Assembly (NCBI GenBank): GCA_018907035.1
Contig: JACCIC010000227.1
Location: forward strand, 641,001 to 705,000
Source of the DNA: Sycobia sp. Sy_11
Lineage: Eukaryota; Arthropoda; Insecta; Hymenoptera; Epichrysomallidae
Direction of reading: 5' to 3'
DNA length: 64,000 nucleotides
In this document: positions 33,911-45,685 of the stretch, one piece after another
Position numbering within the stretch: position 1 is the stretch's first letter
How the letters are laid out: every line of letters starts with the position of its first letter
The notes under the pieces: generated by a model
The model's input: the letters and a program-made list of their open reading frames with translations, nothing else
What the model was told of the DNA's origin: nothing
Databases searched by the model: none
Position numbers and translations under genes: made by a program

Positions 33911-33940
33911 AAGTCACAGACTTATCAAGCGACCCTCGTA
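33911..33940 (-). repeat. Mariner terminal inverted repeat, right
   Basis: Partner of 32,657-32,686. Confidence 0.9.
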
Positions 33941-34036
33941 TATGGAGAACGAGAGTGTATTAGGTTTACAAGCTTTATAGGGTTTATTTTGGATATAATT
34001 AAACATATCTCATTCTGTTCGCGTTAGTTATACTAT

Positions 34037-34063
34037 ATATGTATGTATGTATGTATGTATGTA
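34037..34063. repeat. (ATGT)n microsatellite, 3' flank of the Waldo-like element
   Basis: On the element strand this is (ACAT)n, i.e. ACAY. It directly follows the 3' end of the R1-clade element. Confidence 0.9.
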
Positions 34064-34115
34064 AGTTATGTGTGTATTTATGTATTTTTTTTATGTTTTT
34101 TTTTATTAGGCGTAG

Positions 34116-34131
34116 GCAGAGCAAACTCTGC
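34116..34131 (-). other. 3' UTR hairpin
   Basis: gcagagcaaactctgc can fold into a 6-bp stem with a 4-base loop, about 10 bases from the A-rich tail. Such 3' structures often mark RNA recognised by the element's RT. Function here is inference. Confidence 0.4.
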
Positions 34132-34304
34132 ACTAGTGGCCTCTCGAAGCCAGTATCCCGCCGGAACTATCCGGGAATATTACTTCGGCGGGGCTGTTAG
34201 TTAGCCTATACGACTTCTCTTCTTATGACACAATTCTACGTCCCCCATCCACACAGGTGATCAGGGGTTCGGTGTTCGTCCTCTGCATCTTAAAATAGAA
34301 TCAG

Positions 34305-37270
34305 TTAGCCTGGTTCATCCTGGGCCATTCGCCTAGTTCTATCGGCATTTCTAAGTTTGGTCATCACCTCTTTTGCGAAACTGGCTACTGCCTTCCAGTT
34401 TTCAGAAGATTCCAGTATTATTGATAGGATGCTCTCTGGTCTTATTGGCTTATTGACGATTTTCATCAACTGCTCACGTTGTGTTCTAAAACGAGGGCAG
34501 CTCACTAATATATGCTCGGCATCCTCGACCAAAGTCGGACAGATGGGGCAGAAATCATTATTATCCAGGTGAAAGCGGTGGAAATAGGACCTAAAACAAC
34601 CATGTCCAGTCAGCAACTGGGTTAGGTGGAAATCTAATTCCCCGTGTTTCCTGTTGATCCATCTGTGTACGTCTGGAAGGATACGATAAGTCCATCGGCC
34701 TTTGCTAGAATCGGTCCATCGTTTCTGCCATATTTCTATAGAACGATGACGTTCCACGTTTTTAGCACCTTGTAGAGAATCCACTGCGGCCTTACATATG
34801 TTGTGCAGCCTAGCCAGTTCATCTGCAGCTAAATCGAAAGGAAGAATTCCGGCAAGTACCTCAGCAGCGTCGGTGGATACTGTCCTGTAACCACTAATAA
34901 TACGTATACAGGAGCGACGACGGGTCGCAATGGCCAGCTCACAATACGATTTAATTCCACATGCATGATGCCAGATTGGTGCTGCATACATGCTGACAGA
35001 ATTAACAACATAAGCTAATAGCTTCCTCTGGGTTGGGCGTGGGCCACCAATGTTAGGCCTGAGCCGACACAAGGCAGCTGAAACTCGTTGCGCTTTTTCG
35101 CCAGATATATTTAGATGTTCTTTGAAGTTTAACCTGGCATCAAGCTGTACACCCAAGTATCGTAAAGATGGCGCAGAACTAATGCGGCAGCTAGCAACTT
35201 TAAGAGTAATACTATTACCTTCTTACGACTGCTGATAAGAACTACTTCTGTCTTGTGCTCCGCTAATTGTAGACCAGCCGACTTAATCCATCTACTGATG
35301 TTGCTGATTGCCTCATTGGCATTTTCAGTGAGTTCATCAAGGGTCTTAGCCGTCACTACTAGAACGATATCGTCGGCGTACCCTACTGTTATTGAACCAG
35401 GCGGTTGTGGAATCCTCAACACGCCATCATACATAATATTCTACAATATAGGTCCCATAACTGAGCCCTGGGGGACTCCCGCAGTAACCTTATGCGATAC
35501 AATGCCTTCATTTGTTCGGTATAATATTATCCTATTCTCAAAGTAGCTGGCCACGACATTCTGTAAATAACCAGGTACTCCGAACTCTTTAAGAGAATTC
35601 ATAATAGAAGACCAGCGAGCTAAATTAAAAGCATTCTTGACATCTAGAGCGACAATGGCACAATACTGTTTAGTACCACTCTTCCATCTCTTACCACTGA
35701 TTGCATTTCTTGCGGTACACACTACCAGTTTAATGGCATCGACTGTGGATTTTGATTTCCGAAATCCAAATTGTCGTGAGGATAAGCCGTGCAATCCTTC
35801 AGTAAATGCTTCCAGTCGGCTACATATTATTTTTTGAAATATTTTACCTATCGTATCAAGCATACACAATGGCCTGTATGATGACGGATCATCAAGTGGC
35901 CTTTATGTAACAGGACTAACCCTTGAGTTTTCCAGCAATCAGGAAAAATACCCTCAAAAAGACAAGCATTATATACTTTTAGAAATATAGATGGATTCTT
36001 CTGTATCGCCAACTTAACTGGAGCATTAGGGATACCATCAGGGCCAGGGTCAGCATTGTCTCTAATCTTAGGGTAAGCATTATGTAGCTCCATTTCTGTT
36101 GTAGGAAGTATATCGTCCGAGTGTTGCGTGCGCAGTACAGTCCCATGGGTGTCATTGGGAAAGAGAGCGGAAACAATCTTATCAATCAATACCGTGCTAG
36201 TAGGTTGTATTGGTGCCCTACTCCATCGTGCCATGACTGTTTTGTATGGTCATCCCCATAAGTCATTGTTGGCCTCTGCACACAGTTCAAGCCAGCATCG
36301 ACGCTTGCTTGCCTTAATGGCCTTGACAAGCGGTCTTTGTGCTTCTTTAAATAAACTATGAAACGTATCACGATGGGTGCGGGCTCTTTGGGCAAGTCTA
36401 CGTGCGCGATGACATTGTTTGCGCAATTCTGCAATTCCATTTGTCCACCAGTAGACAGATTGACGATGTTTAAATCCGCTCTTAGTCCTAGTCATCGATG
36501 CATCGCATGCTTCAGAGATATGCTTCATGAGTGCATTTGCCAGATGGCCTGGTGCACCATATTCTAAACGCTCTTCTGATATTATAGTGGCGAACACTTC
36601 ACAGCCTAGCGATCTGATGTACCATTCCGTGTGGGCACTCGTTCTTTACTTTGTTCTCTGCAATCTCGTATAAGATCGCCCTGTGATCACTGTGGGTGTA
36701 AAGGTCGCTTAATCTCTAATTAAGGATCCGCTGAATCAAGTCATCACTGACGAATGTTACATCAATGACTGATTGTTTATCACCCATAATGAAAGTGGAT
36801 TCAAATCCCTTATTAACCACGTGGAGTTGAAGAGAATTAAGGCCATCAAGCAGCATACTACCTCTGTTATTTGTTGAAGCGCTTCCCCAGGCTGTGGACC
36901 ATGCGTTAAAATCGCCAGCGATTAACAATGGTTTCTTATCCACGGCTTCATCAACTAATTTAGCTACAAGGATTTCAAACTGCTTGTCCGTCAAGCTTGG
37001 AGGAGCATATACAATAAAGACGTATATTTCTTGTATTTTAGCCCAGGATATCACTTCGCTCCGATGACTCGACTGCTTTAGTACCTGCCTATTTTGACCA
37101 ATCCAGATGGCAGCTCTATTGCTTGTGTCACTTATCCAGCGCTGTGGTCTGACCCTGTCACAATATGGTTCGGAGATTACAGCAATGTCTATTCTTAGCT
37201 CCTTTATTGTCTGTTTCAGCAGTTCATGAGCTGCTACGCGATGGTTGGTATTCAGTTGGAGTATTCTCAT
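34305..37270 (-). pseudogene. Waldo-like ORF2: endonuclease, RT and CCHC region
   Basis: The N-terminus starts MRILQLNTNHRVAAHELL. The endonuclease has SEPYCDR, VYAPPSL, LIAGDFNAWSTAWGS and DVTFVSDDL. A linker and RT follow, with DPGPDGIPN, LDVKNAFNLARW, GVPQGSVMGPIL and the catalytic GYADDIVLVV (near 35,375). The C-terminal end has the R1-clade cysteine-histidine motif CPICPTLVEDAEHILVSC. Visible lesions: TAG at 36,716, a frameshift before 36,600, TGA at 36,250, a frameshift near 35,895, TAG at 35,441 and a frameshift near 35,150. The TGA fits a C-to-T change and both TAGs a G-to-A change from Trp codons. The enzyme would have nicked ACAY repeats and primed reverse transcription there. Confidence 0.88.
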
Positions 37271-37311
37271 GTTTTATGTTTGTTTAAAAACTCCACAGTG
37301 ATCGGGCTCTT

Positions 37312-38638
37312 TTAGCTGTATGCTGGATGGTTAATCTCCTTTTTTCCTTCACATTTACAGAGTAAACAGCAGGGCTCGTTTACATACAGCTTGGATAGAT
37401 GGTCTTTTCCACCGCAGTGCCTGCAAAGTTTAGTTCTGTCAGGGCCCGAGCACACGGACGCTAAATGGCCAATCTGCCAACACCTGAAGCAGCGTTTTAT
37501 TTCTGTTTTTTTTTCGAACTCTGCAGCTGACCCATCCGATTCGAACATGCACTGCACGTAGTAACTCAGCTGTGTGGCTACATGGTACAGACACCACCGC
37601 CGTCTGAGTACCCCCATAAGCTTGGCGCAAGGAACGAGCGATTAGTAGGTTAGTCTCCTTTAGCTCGAGGTGTGTTTTCAGAGCCTCTAATACTTCACCC
37701 TTTGTAGTGACCTCATCTATATCTTTAATCTCCAAAGTAATAAGATTAGTCAGGACCGAAGTGGATGCGCTATGGCCAACCATAGTTTCAACATTGCGAA
37801 CAAACTCATGTGCATCTTTGGCTGTCCGTTCCAACTGAAGTACAAGGACACCGCTTGCATTTCTGCGTATCCTGTTTACCTCATTCTTCACATGAGATAA
37901 CTCCGGGTCATTCTTTATTTGACATAGTACCTCCGCGTATATAACTCCTTCATTGGCCTTAATCAAAATGGAATTAGGCCTATTTTGTCCATTAAGCCTG
38001 CGTGTACTAGATAATTCTTTATCTTTACCTTTAGGCTTCTTGCGCTTGATGGTCTGCCATTGATTTTCCTTGGCTTCAGACTACCCTGTAGGTACTCCAA
38101 CCGACTCTAGTGGTCTCCTTAAGCCCAATGATGGTTCTTTCGTCCTTTTGCCACCTATGGTTTTAGGAGTGGAATCCATCCCTTCTGCTGCGCTTCGTTT
38201 GGTATCAGAGCGTAGACTCGGCGTAGTCTGATTCACCACTTCATGAGTACCAGGACGTTGATACTGCAACAGATCATCCTCTGCCATACTGATGCATTTG
38301 TATGAGGCATTAATAGAATGAGAAAGATCCTTAATGGTCTTGTGCACGTTATGCCTATTTTTAACAAAATCCAACAATCGGCTTATCTTCTCACCACGTA
38401 GCTCCAGATGATTGTTTCTGCGCGTGATGGAGATTTCTCGATCCGTCGTTTCTTGATCCATCATGACATCTCCTTTAGTACCCAATGTACTGTCTATGAT
38501 TATGTTTGATTTGCCCTCCCCAGAATCCGATGGGCTACCACCGACCATAGAAGCTTGCACTCTATCGGAATCGGTGAGGAGATTGACCGGTCTTGCCGGA
38601 GGTACTCCCTGGGGTATATCGTTGTTTATACCAAACAT
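37312..38638 (-). pseudogene. Waldo-like ORF1: RNA-binding Gag-like protein
   Basis: The frame starts at ATG 38,638. One in-frame TAG at 38,081-38,083 interrupts it, after which the same frame continues through VLVLQLERTAKDAHEF and LKETNLLIARSLRQAYGGTQTAV. An A10 tract in sense orientation (37,505-37,514) marks a frameshift into the zinc-knuckle region. The first knuckle is complete, CFRCWQIGHLASVC. The second, CRHCGGKDHLSKLY, has lost its last Cys to Tyr. A third Cys cluster follows. In R1-clade elements this protein coats the RNA. The copy is non-functional. Confidence 0.82.
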
Positions 38639-38803
38639 TAGTCATAATTGTCCTTAAGTTCGGGAGGCCCTCCCTATTAGCTTTTTCTGTCCGCCCTGAG
38701 TATTTTATTTCCTCAGTGCCCGCTACAAATTGTAGCGAGCCATCCCCTATCCGCAACCTGGGGAGGCGCCAGATGGGAGAAAGCAACAAAACTCCACACT
38801 GGA

Positions 38804-38850
38804 ATATATATATGTATGACTGTATATGTGTATGTGTATAGATATATATT
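38804..38850. repeat. ACAY-rich flank, 5' side of the Waldo-like element
   Basis: On the element strand the bases before the 5' end read as a degenerate ACAC/ACAT/AT series. It matches the repeat on the 3' side and probably the original target array. Confidence 0.7.
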
Positions 38851-38951
38851 GTAATATGAGTTATATTAAATGCATTGATAGTTCAACATACGATATTCAA
38901 TGGCTCTGATCTTTTCTTGCTTTAGGCACTGTAACCGGATAGGGTTGATTA

Positions 38952-39260
38952 TGTTACGCGGTGAGTGGAGGGGTGTTGGGACAATGTACGACTTTTTGTA
39001 TTTTTCCGAGATCAGGGCGCGAGCCGTTAGAGAGAAAAGTGGCTTTTTGTTTATATGAAACGTCGACATATCTCTCGATTGATTGTCTATTTTTTAAACC
39101 TGAACGTGTCTTGTGGAATCGCCTGCGACTCACCACCTCAAGTACGGGCACGAGGGCCCCGAGCGTGATTATTTTTGGTCAACGGTGGCAACCTTCAGGA
39201 TTCTACAGCCTGACGAGGCTGCTATAGAGATTTCTCCTTGCTTTGCAAATGTGTGTCAAT
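38952..39260. repeat. Possible solo LTR fragment
   Basis: Starts tgttacgcggtgagtgg, a start common to LTRs. It has CpG-bearing, moderately GC-rich content and contains aataataaaca near its right end, which could be a polyadenylation signal. I could not find a convincing target duplication or a related copy in the window, so this is weak. Confidence 0.3.
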
Positions 39261-42200
39261 AATAAACATTGAGACTTATTATTCTAATTATTATTATTCA
39301 TAAATTAATCTGTTAAAAACATATTCAATCGGAACCAAATCCATGACTCAAATGTAGTGGCATCTACTTGTTAGTATCATTATTTTTCTACATCGAACGT
39401 CATTTTTACAAGAAAGAATTTTAATAGTATAGAAGTAAGTAGGGTAGATTATCATTGTATGCCTGGCATAACAGGTCATCTCATGTGAATCGTTTATACT
39501 TTATTCTGCTTAAAATTTTCAAGATTATTCCTGTAAATATTAGACAATGCTCACTAATATTAATTTATATATATATGTCCAATGATGGGAATGGAAATTT
39601 TGGACGAACTTATTGCTCATACATTTGTCAGTATCGTGTGATAAATCATTGTGAATAGTTTCATTTTTCATAATCATAATAATAGCAATTTTAGTAATCG
39701 TGCCTGGTCTTTGTTCATAATCAGGGCTTCAACGCATTGTAACTGAAATTATTATTTATATTAATAGTTTAGTTAATCATTTATATTATTAATCGTTAAT
39801 TATTTATCTAAAAAACTGAAAGTTTTTCACCAATTGTTTGCTGAATTATATAATTATTATTTCAGTCTTCAACCTTTTTTAATTTTATTTCGTAATAGAT
39901 TCATGAGATGGTTCTGGAAAGAAGAATCTTAAAATTACATTCTAAGTGTAAATTTTGTTTTTCTACGTTTTATAGAAGAAAATATCGTAACATTATAATC
40001 ATTGCAAATCGTTTCTAATTGAAAATTAATCCGACCGGCGAACTACATATGATCAATAGGTGCGTTTACACGGCTCATTTGCGGAGCTTATTTGAGTTAC
40101 TATCCTCTCTCTGCTCTACATTCCTTGCATTGTAAAATCTATATGCCGCGCTTACTACATGCTTTACATTAACGTATGTTGATAATCGGACACAAATAAT
40201 TATATAATCGTTATATAATAATGCATTGAAATAGCAGAACGTGAGTGTAGTTGGAAAAGAATATAAAAGTAAAAATTTGGAATAAAAACTAAGTAATTAA
40301 TTTTTTTTTAATTTTGCAGAAAATAATTACAACAAGTATGTGAATTTGTTTTTTAGATGTAACAAAAGAACCAACATGATGCAAATAATAATTAATAATT
40401 ACAAATTCATTTCAACATAGCATCGTATTAAAAATGAACGTTAATGTAAAAGTAATGTTGTAAATTACGCAGATAAATTAACCGTTTCACTAAAATATAA
40501 CATAGTAAGAAAATACAATAACACAATAAATCAATATTTTGAGTAACAATATTACATTGATAAAAATTAAAATTGAACGAATAATAAACAGTTAAGTTGT
40601 GTGTTTAAATCTGCAAGTAAAATCGGACCGTTTGTAACTATAGTAATACAGTAACAAATGATGAATGAATAGAATATATAGGAAAGTAAACTAGCGGAGA
40701 ATATTTTAAGTTCCTTTAAAATTGTCCTTAAAATTTAAGATGTCCATTTTCAAATTACATTATGATTCTGTAGATAGATATAGATTATTTCAGAATTTTT
40801 TTTTTATTTCAGAAAATTTGTTTTAAATTTGTTTGGTTCGATATCAATAATTTTTGTATTATTAAAATTGTATTTATGGCTGAAATTGAAATAATGTTTG
40901 GCTATAACTGATTTTCCATCCTTATTTCCAATACCTTTATACAATAATTTGTTAAAAATATATTTTCTTAAATTCTGCCGGTTTAACCGATAGATTTGTA
41001 AGTTCATTTGATATTAATTTTGCCTTCATTATATGTTTTACTTTCATTTCTAAAAGCAAATATATTGTTAATAAATTATATATGAAAAAATGGAATATAA
41101 TTTGGATACAATGATGAATCAGCATTCATAAAAAATCCTAACTGATTTGGCAATTAACCGATCGTACCACACTGTTTCTAATTTAGAGAGAAGCATTTGA
41201 ATTATATATTGTCATGCGAGTTTTGTAAAGATGTAGTCCCTATATGATTCTTGTATTTTATAATTTCTGCAAACAGTCATCGAGATTTTTATAAGCTTTA
41301 ATCATATTAAGGGAATTAGGTTTAGATAATGAAATAATTCTTCTCAAATAATTTGAAAGAAAGTTAAAAAAAATGATCATTGATCATGGGAATGAGCTTT
41401 GTCTTTAATGCTTTCATTCATTACTTCCATTTTTCTTTACATCTCCCCCTCTCTTTCTTTCTCTCACTCTGTCTCTCTCCTTCTCTACATCGAGACCTGT
41501 CTACCTCTGTACTTCTCTATCGTACTCTCTCAGTCAAGGGCTACATGTTAAAAATTCTATTTCCTGAAAGGCAGCGGAAAATGAACGTACAGATTTTGAA
41601 TTCAAGACACACGCTGAACATCAGTCCGCAGACAGAAGACTCGACCAAATATCTCTCATACAGCAGATAGCGACCGGGGAGGTTACAAGGGAAATTATTC
41701 CAGACATTGAGAATGTAACCCTCATAATTCCTTTGATATTTCTTGAAATTCCGACTAATGTAACACTCGACGAGACGTAATTTAATTTTTTCTAACTTTA
41801 TAGCTTCAAATCTATTCATTAGTGAAACAGTTTTGTTATAGATTGAAATAATGCGCATTCGAAAAGAATAAAAATTAACCTTTTTCACATTTATATTACG
41901 TAATTTTATATTTTACATTACATAAGAGATTGAGTCGATGGTTATGTAGCATATAGTTATTGTTGTATTTGATAGAATCGATATTATCGCTATTATTTGT
42001 AAGTTCATATGTACTGTGTATTCAGTTACTATAATGTTTATCCATAGGCATACCGTGTCTAAAATGGTTTTGTAATAATTATGTTATTTATTTATAGTGT
42101 GTAATTTAATGACGTTAACTAAAGAAAAAAGTTATTTTAGTAACTTAGAATTACGGTCTTTAGAATTTATATAAAGCTTATTGTCATAGACAGTGCTTAA

Positions 42201-42340
42201 CTACGCATAAGCACATGTACGGAAAATTCGAGATACAAAAGTAAGCAATGAATCATGGCATAAAAGTTCATCGAACAAAGGTTCAGTACAGCATAATTTT
42301 ATAAAGATAAAGTCGAAAAAAAAATTCTTGTTAAAGGCTC
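39261..42340. other. AT-rich non-coding DNA
   Basis: No recognisable coding sequence. A pyrimidine-rich stretch lies at 41,440-41,530. Small frames at 41,380-41,888 are not recognisable. Confidence 0.45.
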
Positions 42341-42930
42341 CACGATGTGTACATAGGTACACTTATTATTCGTGCCGTGACGGGAAAATCGAATATTTTA
42401 CCTAAATAGGATTTTTAAATATCTATGCATAGGTGGGTTGAATTTTTAGACATCCTTGTGCAGGTGAGTTGTCTTACTACGATAAAATGTTCAGATATTC
42501 GAAAGAGGTTTAAATATTTGATCCATACTGTGACGGAAAAATCGGATATTTTTCCCAAAAATAATAATTGTACAAATTCATGTTTAGGTGAATTGTATTC
42601 TTGTTAGGAAAAAATATCGAGATTTTTGAAAGATGTGAACACGTTGGGTTTGGAACCATGGGCTCTCCGACCGTTCGGCTGCACGAAAATTTTGGGCTAT
42701 GATTACAGAGTGGAGATTATTGCTATGAAATTTGACACGGCTAAGAAAGGCGATAAGTCTATAAAAGGCGCCTGTGGGTGGCTCGAGATTTATTGCTTAC
42801 TCGTTGTAGCTCGATGAAAGTTAAACGTTCTTTGTATTAGATTTATATTTTCTGTGTTAATTAAACAATCATCTTTTAATATTTAAAATTTTGGTTTTTA
42901 TTTCAACTTCCCAGTTAGTATATATTTGAA
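42341..42930 (+). repeat. Diverged LTR relic of the BEL/Pao LTR family
   Basis: The strings gggctctccgaccgttcggc (near 42,659) and tctataaaaggcgcc (near 42,758) line up with the BEL LTR in element sense. A pair of gtgacggga-type motifs lies at 42,371-42,384 and 42,520-42,538. The intact LTR has the same two motifs upstream of the ctccgaccgtc block at a similar distance from each other. No internal sequence adjoins it. The ends are uncertain. Confidence 0.7.
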
Positions 42931-44133
42931 ACTGAACAAGTGTTCTATTAATTAAAACTATTTATATGATCACTTTTAAGGAATATCGTTGAAAAGTAAC
43001 GTTGATCTCTTAAGCGCGTCGGCCGTATCTGCATTCTTTACGAAAGAAACGCCAGGAGATTTCTTGCTTTTGGGATTACAATTTTGGATTTCCAAGTCAA
43101 ACACAGGATTTCGTAAATATATAGAACTATTAATTAGCAGTAAATTTTATAAAACTTTTTAATCCAATAGATTGAACAAAATAAAAGATACGATTTCATC
43201 AAAAGGTTCTTTCATATGTCTTTCTAGAGATTTGTGGTAAAGCAAAAATTCAATATGCTTTAATTGAACGACTAAATCAAACTTATAGTGTGGGACGATT
43301 ATTAAACCGAATTCTTTTTGTTTGATTTGGAAATGGCATGTCATCTTAAAAAGAAGTAACATGAATCTTTTTTTAACATAGTATTGTATGATTTTACTCT
43401 AGAAAACGATAACAAATATTTTAGCTGAGATTTTTATGAGTTTATAATATGATATTATAATAAATATAATTAAGTATCTAAAGTCATTTGAGTTCTGCTA
43501 CTACTGTTTTCTATTCATTACTTAGTAACGAGGCGAAATTATTGTACAACCCTGATATACTGCATATGTAAGAATTACGCAATCATTCACGTAAGAATAA
43601 ATAATACTAAATGTTCGCGAATTGTCCTGTAGTTAACAGAAATTTTTATTGCATCCATGAACGAATCATTGTTGACACCAGTCTTAATAGATAGTAAATT
43701 CGTTAGTTGTTTTATTTTTGCTTACAGAAGTTCTTAGAGAATAAGGTTCTTATTTTCGATGGAAATTCATTAAAAGGCATGACATGATCTAATAAGATCA
43801 TGCAGTAAAGGTAATGAAATTGTGAAACAGTATTAATTCCAGCATCTGGAAAAGGCTTCATAAAAGTCTATAATCATTATCTAGTAAATCTACCCTATTA
43901 GAAATTTTTGGCTACCACTGCCAAGTGGCTGCTCTTCTACTCGGCGGGTTTCGAGTAGAGTGTAGAGAACCCTTCCTTTATACGCTCTGCTTTAGTGCTG
44001 AAAGTGGGAACTTTGGAAAAGTCGTACGCGGACGATTGATCACTCACGTCTCGGTGGCTTTTTCAACGTGGATGTTGTAGGAGGGAAGCAAAATACTAGG
44101 ATAAATTTCTTTCTTGCAGTGACATCGAGAGAC

Positions 44134-44136
<3 letters not shown>
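42931..44136. other. AT-rich non-coding DNA with a GC-richer block at 43,915-44,095
   Basis: No gene recognised. The GC-richer block precedes a (GA)n tract and includes ccaagtggc-type words. A regulatory role is possible but unsupported. Confidence 0.4.

Positions 44137-44178
<42 letters not shown>
44137..44178. repeat. (GA)n microsatellite
   Basis: About 40 bp of uninterrupted GA repeats. Confidence 0.95.
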
Positions 44179-44181
<3 letters not shown>

Positions 44182-44825
44182 TATCTTCTTAGAGTGAAAT
44201 TTATTATGTAGGAGCCTTACTTATTCATCTATAATTTTTTTCTACACTGATTTTTTTCTTCTTTATTTTAGTTTCAAAAATATTTGCTAATTCAGATCAT
44301 GATCAGAAAAATAAATTTTTCGTTTTAGTTATTATTTTGTAACGTAAGTTGACAAAGATCAAAAGATATTTTTAATAATATATTTCTTTCGCAGAATATT
44401 TTACACAAAGTCACAAATGTACAGACTTATTTTATAATTTTAATACATTATGTAAATACATTTTGATATATTTGATTTAACTATTATATAATTTCAAATT
44501 GGTATAACATTATCCTGTGAAATATATTCTTATATTTCATACAATTTTTTAACAAGTTATCAATCGTTGTATAACTTCAACACTATTAACAAATAAATCA
44601 TGTATGTAGCATAGTAAAATTTTTGACTAGGCTCATTTTTATTAGCGAATGACAAGATTTTCTTTTACTCAAATATTATCCAGTTATTTTCTTCCAAAAA
44701 ATATAGTGAAAAAGAATCCTTAATTTATATTCAAAAAATTCTTCTTTTCTATTGAGCAAGTTATATATTATTGTTGGGAATATAACAAAAAGAGGGATTG
44801 GTGATAGGATATATATAATTCCGTT
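44179..44825. other. AT-rich non-coding DNA
   Basis: Nothing recognised. Confidence 0.4.
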
Positions 44826-44921
44826 ATTAGAATCTGAAAATAAAATATTAGCTGAAAATTTTTTTTTTTTAGTAAAGTGCAGTCTGACTGCCCCCACCAC
44901 CCTTATCTAATTGAAGACGTA

Positions 44922-44961
44922 GTTCAACGTTTCGAGCTCGGTACGACTCCTCATCAAGGAC
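44922..44961 (-). ncRNA. Degenerate hammerhead motif (Penelope)
   Basis: Aligns base for base with the hammerhead at 25,438-25,477. The core CUGAUGA is UUGAUGA here and the stem I arm GGAC is GAAC. GAAAC and GUU are kept. The changed core base should abolish cleavage. Confidence 0.7.
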
Positions 44962-45081
44962 TTATAAGTCATCAGTCTACGGGGATGATTTTATACAAGG
45001 ACAGTCTGACTATCATTATAATTTTTAATTTTAATTTTTTATTTTTATTATTTTTGTATATTGATGTATTAATATTAATAA

Positions 45082-45139
<58 letters not shown>

Positions 45140-45247
45140 TGATATTATTATATATTATTTTCGATTAATTTAATTCGACTTTAAGACCAATGAAAAGATT
45201 TATTAATTTGAATATAAGCAGTCGACAAAAGCACAATTAAAGTATTC

Positions 45248-45285
45248 CCTAAAGAGGAGCCGAATCGGCTCGGTACGTTGTTGGC
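45248..45285 (+). ncRNA. Second degenerate hammerhead motif, opposite strand
   Basis: Reads CUAAAGAG, then GAGCCGAAUCGGCUC (a perfect 6-bp stem II with a 3-nt loop), then GGUACGUUGUUGG. The layout follows the Penelope hammerhead, but both catalytic boxes are altered (CUGAUGA and GAAAC). Likely inactive. Confidence 0.5.
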
Positions 45286-45290
45286 CCTCA

Positions 45291-45635
45291 ATTAATGGAA
45301 TGATTAAATTAGCTTGTAAGTGTGTTGGATCATCCTTTTCTGACTATTATTTTTGTTTCAGGGTATATGTATACATAATTATATTTATATTGTAGATTTA
45401 TATGTTAAGACGGTGATGATCTAAATAGATAGTGTTGCCTATGGTCCTCATAGGAGTGTAGCGAGGATGAATATCCTTGATATATTTAATTTATAATTTC
45501 TGCATACAGATCATTTTCGATAGTTTATCTAATATATTAAACAGAATTAATGATTTGTTTATTTAATAATTAGTAATGAATGCTTTGATTATGATTGCAA
45601 CCAAGTGAAAAAAGGAATAATTTTTAATAATAAAA

Positions 45636-45685
<50 letters not shown>

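Larger units (their letters stand above)
32657..33940 (-). mobile_element. Mariner element, full length, 1.28 kb
   Basis: Thirty-base terminal inverted repeats bound it. The left reads tacgaggatggtttgataag and the right, reverse complemented, tacgagggtcgcttgataag, with four mismatches in 30. TA lies at each outer edge (the local TATA makes the exact boundary ambiguous by 2 bp). The minus-strand transposase is frameshifted once. Length and structure are typical of mariner. Confidence 0.92.
34086..38803 (-). mobile_element. R1-clade non-LTR retrotransposon, Waldo-like, 4.7 kb, decayed
   Basis: A full-span minus-strand element: 5' UTR (about 38,803-38,640), ORF1, ORF2, a 3' UTR with a small hairpin (34,116-34,131), and a short A-rich tail (about 34,086-34,107). 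ACAY repeats flank both ends: (ACAT)n after the tail and an ACAC/ACAT-rich stretch before the 5' end. Waldo elements of the R1 clade are known to target ACAY repeats. That, with the endonuclease and CCHC patterns, supports the name. Both ORFs carry stops and frameshifts, so it is dead. Confidence 0.8.
44826..45290. mobile_element. Penelope-like 3' region relic in inverted arrangement
   Basis: The left part (aatctgaaaataaaatattagc onward, to 44,961) matches 25,353-25,477 of the Penelope element in the same plus-strand direction. From about 44,972 (agtctacggggatga, gacagtctgactatcatt, then a T-rich tract) the match is to the reverse complement of 25,290-25,345. The tail (45,180-45,215, ttaagaccaatgaaaagattt) matches the far 3' end in that reversed sense. 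Two diverged hammerheads lie in opposite orientation. No Pol frame remains. (AT)n fills 45,090-45,140. Confidence 0.75.
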
